64,000 nt of DNA from Streptomyces humidus (GTDB taxonomy: Bacteria > Actinomycetota > Actinomycetes > Streptomycetales > Streptomycetaceae). The notes under the pieces are model-generated. The model did no database searches, had not been told where the DNA came from, and saw nothing but the letters and a program-made list of their open reading frames with translations. This document shows positions 60,270 through 64,000 of the stretch, one piece after another (the stretch's first letter is position 1; the number at the start of each line of letters is the position of its first letter). Where the stretch lies: the NCBI RefSeq assembly GCF_014649655.1, contig NZ_BMTL01000012.1, forward strand, positions 161,485 through 225,484. Direction: 5' to 3'. The position numbers were made by a program, and so were the translations under genes.

Positions 60270-60958
60270 CGACTTCTCTCCCTGGTTCCCTGCTCACCGG
60301 GCACGACCTGCGCAAGGCGTACGGCCCGACCCATGCGCTGGACGGCGCCGAGTTCTCCATCCACCCCGGCGAGGTCGTCGCCATCATGGGCCCCTCCGGC
60401 TCCGGCAAGTCCACGCTGCTGCACTGCCTCGCGGGGATCGTGCCGCCCGACTCCGGGTCGATCACCTACAACGGGCGTGAAGTCACGACGATGAGCGATG
60501 CCCAGCGCAGCGCGCTGCGCCGCTCCGAGTTCGGCTTCGTGTTCCAGTTCGGTCAGCTGGTGCCCGAGCTGACCTGCGTGGAGAACGTCGCCCTGCCGCT
60601 GCGGCTGAACGGCTCCTCCCGCAAGGACGCCGAGCGGTCGGCGCTCGGCTGGATGGAGCGCCTGCAGGTCGACGACCTCAAGGCCAAGCGTCCCGGCGAG
60701 GTCTCCGGCGGCCAGGGCCAGCGCGTCGCTGTGGCCCGGGCGCTGGTCACCGGACCGCGCGTGGTGTTCGCCGACGAACCCACCGGCGCGCTCGACTCCT
60801 TCAACGGCGAGCGCGTGATGGAGCTGCTGACCGAAGCGGCCCGCTCGACCGACGCCGCCGTCGTCCTCGTCACCCACGAGACACGCGTTGCCGCTTACTC
60901 CGACCGCGAGGTCGTCGTCCGCGACGGCAAGTCCCAGGACATGGAGCGCGCCGTATGA
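60266..60958 (+). CDS. ABC transporter ATPase (MacB/LolD type)
   Basis: 230 aa. Walker A GPSGSGKST, Q-loop in FQFGQLVPELT, signature VSGGQGQRVAVARAL, Walker B VVFADEPTGALD, switch His in VTHETR: a complete ATPase of the group that partners FtsX/MacB permeases. Start and stop overlap both neighbours by four bases. Acts on the inner face of the membrane with the permease encoded next. Confidence 0.93.
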   Translation: MTTSLPGSLLTGHDLRKAYGPTHALDGAEFSIHPGEVVAIMGPSGSGKSTLLHCLAGIVPPDSGSITYNGREVTTMSDAQRSALRRSEFGFVFQFGQLVPELTCVENVALPLRLNGSSRKDAERSALGWMERLQVDDLKAKRPGEVSGGQGQRVAVARALVTGPRVVFADEPTGALDSFNGERVMELLTEAARSTDAAVVLVTHETRVAAYSDREVVVRDGKSQDMERAV

Positions 60959-63318
60959 GTCCCCGTCAGTGGGTCGCGGATCTGACCCTCGGGGCACGCT
61001 TCGCCGTCGCCGGCGGACGCGAGGGCTGGATCCGGATGACGCTCACCGCCGTCGGCGTCGGTATCGGCGTGGCACTGCTCCTGCTGTGCACCGCCCTGCC
61101 CAACGTGTTCGCCGCCCGCCACAGGGTGGAGGAGGCCCGCTACGACAACACGTTCCTGTACGGCGACAAGGTCCCGGCGAAGGCCGACGACACCTTCCTG
61201 ATCGCCGAGACCGACACCACCTGGCACGACGACGACATCCGCGGCCGCGTCGTCGAGCCCGAGGGCAAGCGCGCACCGCTGCCTCCAGGAGTGAGCAGCT
61301 TCCCGGGCAAGGGCGAGATGGTGGTCTCCCCCGCGCTCAGGGACCTGCTCGCCTCGGACGGCGCCAAGCTGCTGCGGGAGCGGCTGCCCTACAAGATCAC
61401 CGGCACGATCGGCGAGAGCGGACTCATCGGCTCCCACGAACTGGCCTTCTACGCCGGCGCGTCAGGGCTGAAGCTCACCGACACCTCCCCGGTCCACCGG
61501 CTGCCCCGGTACGGCGAACCGGACACGACGGACGAGGCGTCCGAGAAGACCGATCCGGTGCTGCTGCTCATGATCCTGGTCGTGTTCGTGGTGCTGCTGA
61601 CCCCGGTCGCCGTGTTCATCGCCGCCGCCGTCCGCTTCGGCGGCGAGCGCCGCGACCGCCGGCTGGCCGCGCTGCGCCTGGTCGGCTCGGACAGCGGCAT
61701 GACCCGGCGGATCGCGGCGGGCGAAGCACTCGCCGGATCCCTGCTCGGCCTGGCCGTCGGCGCCGGCTTCTTCCTCCTCGGCCGGCAGACCCTCGGCACC
61801 ACCGAGGTACTGGGCGTGAGCGTCTGGCCCAGCTACCTCGACCCCTCCCCCGCGCTGGCCGCGCTGGTCGCGGTGGCGATCCCGGTCGCCGCCGTGCTCG
61901 TCACGCTCCTCGCGATGCGCGGCGTGGTGGTGGAGCCGCTGGGCGTGGTGCGCGCGGCCAAGCAGCGCCGCCGCCGGCTGTGGTGGCGGCTCCTGCCGCC
62001 GCTGGCCGGCCTCGCGATGCTCTACCCGTTGATCGGCAAGGGCCACGAGAACGGCAACTTCAACCAGTACCTCGTCATCGGCGGCGTGCTGCTGCTGCTG
62101 ATCGGCATCACCGCGCTGCTCCCCTGGGCCGTGGAGGCCGTAGTCGTCCGCCTCGGCAAGGGCGCGCTGTCCTGGCAGCTCGCGGTACGGCGGCTGCAGC
62201 TGAGCAGCGGAACCGCCGCACGCATGGTCAACGGCATCGCCGTCGCCGTGGCCGGAGCCATCGCCCTGCAGATGCTGTTCACGGGGACGCAGAGCCAGTA
62301 CACCAAGGCCACCGGCAAGGACCCCGCCCGGGTCCAGATGCAGGTCGACTTCAGCGACCGCAAGCCGCTGTCCGGCGTCGAGCGCGAATTCACCGGCACG
62401 AAGGGGGTGCGGGCCGCGGTGGCCCTGGCCATCTCGCAGTACGGGGACGCGCGCAGCGACCCGCCGAACACCAACGGCCTGACGGTGGGCAGCTGCACCG
62501 CCCTGCGCGAACTCGCCACGCTGCCCTCCTGCAAGGACGGCGACGTGTTCGTCACCCGCACGAGGACCGGCTACGAGAACCCCGACAACGCCGAAGAGAT
62601 CGCCGTGGTGAAGCCCGGCCGGCAGCTCTACATCGACCCGTCGCTCAGCGACGCTACCGAACGGGGCCTCGAGCTGCCCTGGACGGTGCCGGCGAACCTG
62701 CGGGTGGTGGACGCGCGCAAGGACTCCCTGAGGAACGCCAACAGTCTGCTGGTGACCCCCGCCGCCCTGCCCGCCAAGGCCGCGCCCGCGTTGTTCTCCG
62801 ACGGGGTCTACCTGCGTCTGGACCCCTCGGTGCCGGAGTCACGCGAGTACGTGCGTAACGCCGTCGCCCGGATCGATCCCCTGGCCCGCGCCTACGGCTG
62901 GTCGGCGACCAGCGAGGACGTCAAGTACGCCTCCATCCGCACCGGTTTGTTCGTCGGGTCCGCCTTCGTGCTGGCGCTGATCGGCGCGAGTCTGCTGGTC
63001 TCCCAGCTGGAGCAGCTGCGCGAGCGCAGGAAGCTGCTCTCCGCGCTGGTCGCCTTCGGTACCCGGCGCCGCACGCTGAGCCTGTCCGTGCTGTGGCAGA
63101 CGGCCCTCCCGGTCGGACTCGGCCTTCTCCTGGCCGCGACGGTGGGTATCACCCTCGGCTCGGTGCTGCTGAAGATGACCGGTACACCAGTGGCCATGGA
63201 CTGGGCGAGCGTCCTGACCATGACCGGCGTGGGCGCGGCCGTGGTCGCCGTGGTCACGCTGCTCAGCCTGCCGCCGCTGCTGCGGATGATGCGCCCGGAG
63301 GGCCTGCGCACGGAATAA
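60955..63318 (+). CDS. FtsX-type ABC permease
   Basis: 787 aa. TM1 near 25-45, an extracytoplasmic domain, then two FtsX-like blocks of membrane helices (~200-330 with RDRRLAALRLVGSDSGMTRRIAAGEALAGSLLG; ~660-780 with LEQLRERRKLLSALVAFGTRRRTLSLSVLWQTALPVGLGLLLAATVG), separated by further helices and a second large outside domain (~430-650). This is the ten-helix layout of actinobacterial MacB/FtsX exporters, which move peptides, antibiotics or lipoproteins. Last gene of the PadR operon, followed by a perfect terminator. Confidence 0.92.
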   Translation: MSPRQWVADLTLGARFAVAGGREGWIRMTLTAVGVGIGVALLLLCTALPNVFAARHRVEEARYDNTFLYGDKVPAKADDTFLIAETDTTWHDDDIRGRVVEPEGKRAPLPPGVSSFPGKGEMVVSPALRDLLASDGAKLLRERLPYKITGTIGESGLIGSHELAFYAGASGLKLTDTSPVHRLPRYGEPDTTDEASEKTDPVLLLMILVVFVVLLTPVAVFIAAAVRFGGERRDRRLAALRLVGSDSGMTRRIAAGEALAGSLLGLAVGAGFFLLGRQTLGTTEVLGVSVWPSYLDPSPALAALVAVAIPVAAVLVTLLAMRGVVVEPLGVVRAAKQRRRRLWWRLLPPLAGLAMLYPLIGKGHENGNFNQYLVIGGVLLLLIGITALLPWAVEAVVVRLGKGALSWQLAVRRLQLSSGTAARMVNGIAVAVAGAIALQMLFTGTQSQYTKATGKDPARVQMQVDFSDRKPLSGVEREFTGTKGVRAAVALAISQYGDARSDPPNTNGLTVGSCTALRELATLPSCKDGDVFVTRTRTGYENPDNAEEIAVVKPGRQLYIDPSLSDATERGLELPWTVPANLRVVDARKDSLRNANSLLVTPAALPAKAAPALFSDGVYLRLDPSVPESREYVRNAVARIDPLARAYGWSATSEDVKYASIRTGLFVGSAFVLALIGASLLVSQLEQLRERRKLLSALVAFGTRRRTLSLSVLWQTALPVGLGLLLAATVGITLGSVLLKMTGTPVAMDWASVLTMTGVGAAVVAVVTLLSLPPLLRMMRPEGLRTE

Positions 63319-63336
63319 CCCCTCACACATCCCCGA

Positions 63337-63367
63337 GGTCGGCTCCTCCTGCCAGGAGGAGCCGACC
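63337..63367 (+). terminator. terminator of the PadR-ABC operon
   Basis: A perfect 14-bp stem GGTCGGCTCCTCCT / AGGAGGAGCCGACC with a 3-nt loop, 19 bp after the permease stop. Confidence 0.9.
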
Positions 63368-63539
63368 CCTGCACGCGGGCAAGCCCGGTCGGCATCAGCG
63401 CAGTCACTGTCAGGACAACCTCGGCGCACAGCAGGATCCGCACCGCCGCGAGCAGTAGACGGGGTTCGACCGCCGGTCCACCCCGGCCGCCCAAGTGGCC
63501 ACGCACGCGCTGGGCGTGCCCTGGGGTGCTTGCGCAACC

Positions 63540-63672
63540 GGCGGTCCCGGCGCCACTGCCTGGAACGACAGGCCGCGGAGCAATACACCGCATCCGGCCG
63601 TGCTTCCGGCCTCAGCCGTTCACCGCGGCCGCTGCACACCCGCTCTCCGGCCTGCCCGAGGTCCTCGGACAC
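63540..63672 (-). pseudogene. zinc-ribbon-like small protein, N-terminal remnant
   Basis: From GTG 63672 the frame reads ERVCSGRGERLRPEARPDAVYCSAACRSRQWRRDRR, matching actinobacterial proteins with a CxxC...YCS.ACR.R.WRR zinc-finger-like unit. The first CxxC is broken (C-S-G-R), and beyond ~63540 the frame runs antisense into the transporter with no family resemblance. The rest of 63368-63914 shows no gene. Confidence 0.4.
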
Positions 63673-63914
63673 CCCGCCCGCCTGGGCCCCGAGGTACTCA
63701 AAACCGGGGATCGAAAACGGGCACTCAGCGCTGCTCTCCGGGGTGCTGACGGCCGAGCAGGTCGAGCAGGTGTACAGCGTCGCTCGCCAGCGACCGGCTT
63801 GGAGCCAGGTCTGAGCCAGCCTGTCTCAGACGCCATCCGCTTACCGTTCGGTAGGCTTGATCAGTCGAACAGGGTTCCTGTTCGGGTGATCTCTCGATGG
63901 TCAGGGCATAGCGG

Positions 63915-63972
63915 CAGGGCCTCTTGGTAGCTCGGGGTTGCGATCCCAACCGAGCAGTACCAGGAGGCCCTG
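63915..63972 (+). promoter_or_regulatory. long hairpin covering the RBS of the last gene
   Basis: CAGGGCCTC (63915-63923) pairs with GAGGCCCTG (63964-63972), then TTGGTA with TACCAG (one G-U), then GCTCGG (63930-63935) with CCGAGC (63950-63955): about 21 pairs with a small bulge and a 14-nt loop. The SD AGGAGG (63962-63967) is inside the right arm, so the hairpin would block ribosome access. Such structures are typical at the ends of insertion sequences. Confidence 0.7.
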
Positions 63973-64000
63973 TTGTCGCAGTCTGTCGCGCTTGCGTCCG
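63973..64000 (+). CDS. start of a gene cut by the window edge, probably a transposase
   Basis: TTG 63973 follows AGGAGG by five bases and reads MSQSVALAS before the window ends. Too short to identify. The upstream hairpin sequestering the RBS and the lack of other genes suggest an insertion-sequence transposase. Confidence 0.4.

Overview
The window is high-GC actinobacterial DNA that looks like a Streptomyces chromosome: strong G/C bias at third codon positions, GTG and TTG starts, Tat and lipoprotein signals, XRE-DUF397 pairs, GPP34 and DUF5994 proteins, and SpoIIE-type phosphatases. From memory, the gene order fbiC ... D-Ala-D-Ala carboxypeptidase, GPP34, XRE, DUF397, glutathione peroxidase resembles the S. 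coelicolor core chromosome around SCO4429-SCO4444; this was not checked by alignment.

Layout. (1) 1-16.9 kb is mostly core: the end of fbiC; two proteins on enzyme folds whose catalytic or metal-binding residues look lost (L,D-transpeptidase-like and ADP-ribosylglycohydrolase-like); a DUF2165 membrane protein; a sodium/solute symporter; a divergent SDR / unknown pair sharing a perfect palindrome; a membrane protein; a carboxypeptidase with a long disordered N-terminus; GPP34; the XRE/DUF397 pair; glutathione peroxidase; an ArsR-type regulator; and an MFS exporter. (2) 17.0-26.3 kb is the most unusual part: a tightly packed three-gene operon encoding an alpha/beta-hydrolase, a caspase-like/STAND NTPase/beta-propeller protein and a 1743-residue P-loop protein. 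It has the architecture of an NTP-dependent conflict (anti-phage or self-killing) system. A BlaI/M56 pair follows. (3) 28.0-32.3 kb is for xylan use: CE4 acetyl xylan esterase (axeA) and GH11 xylanase (xlnB), each with a CBM2, and a ChvE-type sugar-binding lipoprotein. The xylanase has an amber codon inside its CBM2, and both upstream regions of the divergent units carry the same 13-bp motif. (4) 32.5-43.2 kb holds a PepSY lipoprotein with a two-component system, a CBS / phosphoribosyltransferase-hydrolase / site-2 protease cluster, VOC proteins, an internally duplicated secreted protein and a membrane-spanning HTH protein. (5) 43.8-54.2 kb holds a PAS-PAS-GAF-SpoIIE-HATPase phosphatase, a putative sortase-anchored surface protein, a beta-helix lipoprotein and a DyP-type peroxidase.

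(6) 54.2-59.6 kb is a recombination scar: fragments of ISAs1-like, IS1380-like and IS5-like transposases, a broken tyrosine integrase, a frameshifted and truncated esterase, and the 3' half of a tRNA gene that is probably an old attachment site. (7) 59.7-63.3 kb is a self-contained PadR-ABC ATPase-FtsX permease operon with a strong operator and a perfect terminator. The window ends at a hairpin and the first codons of what is probably an insertion-sequence transposase.

All calls come from reading the sequence and from family knowledge. No database search was run.
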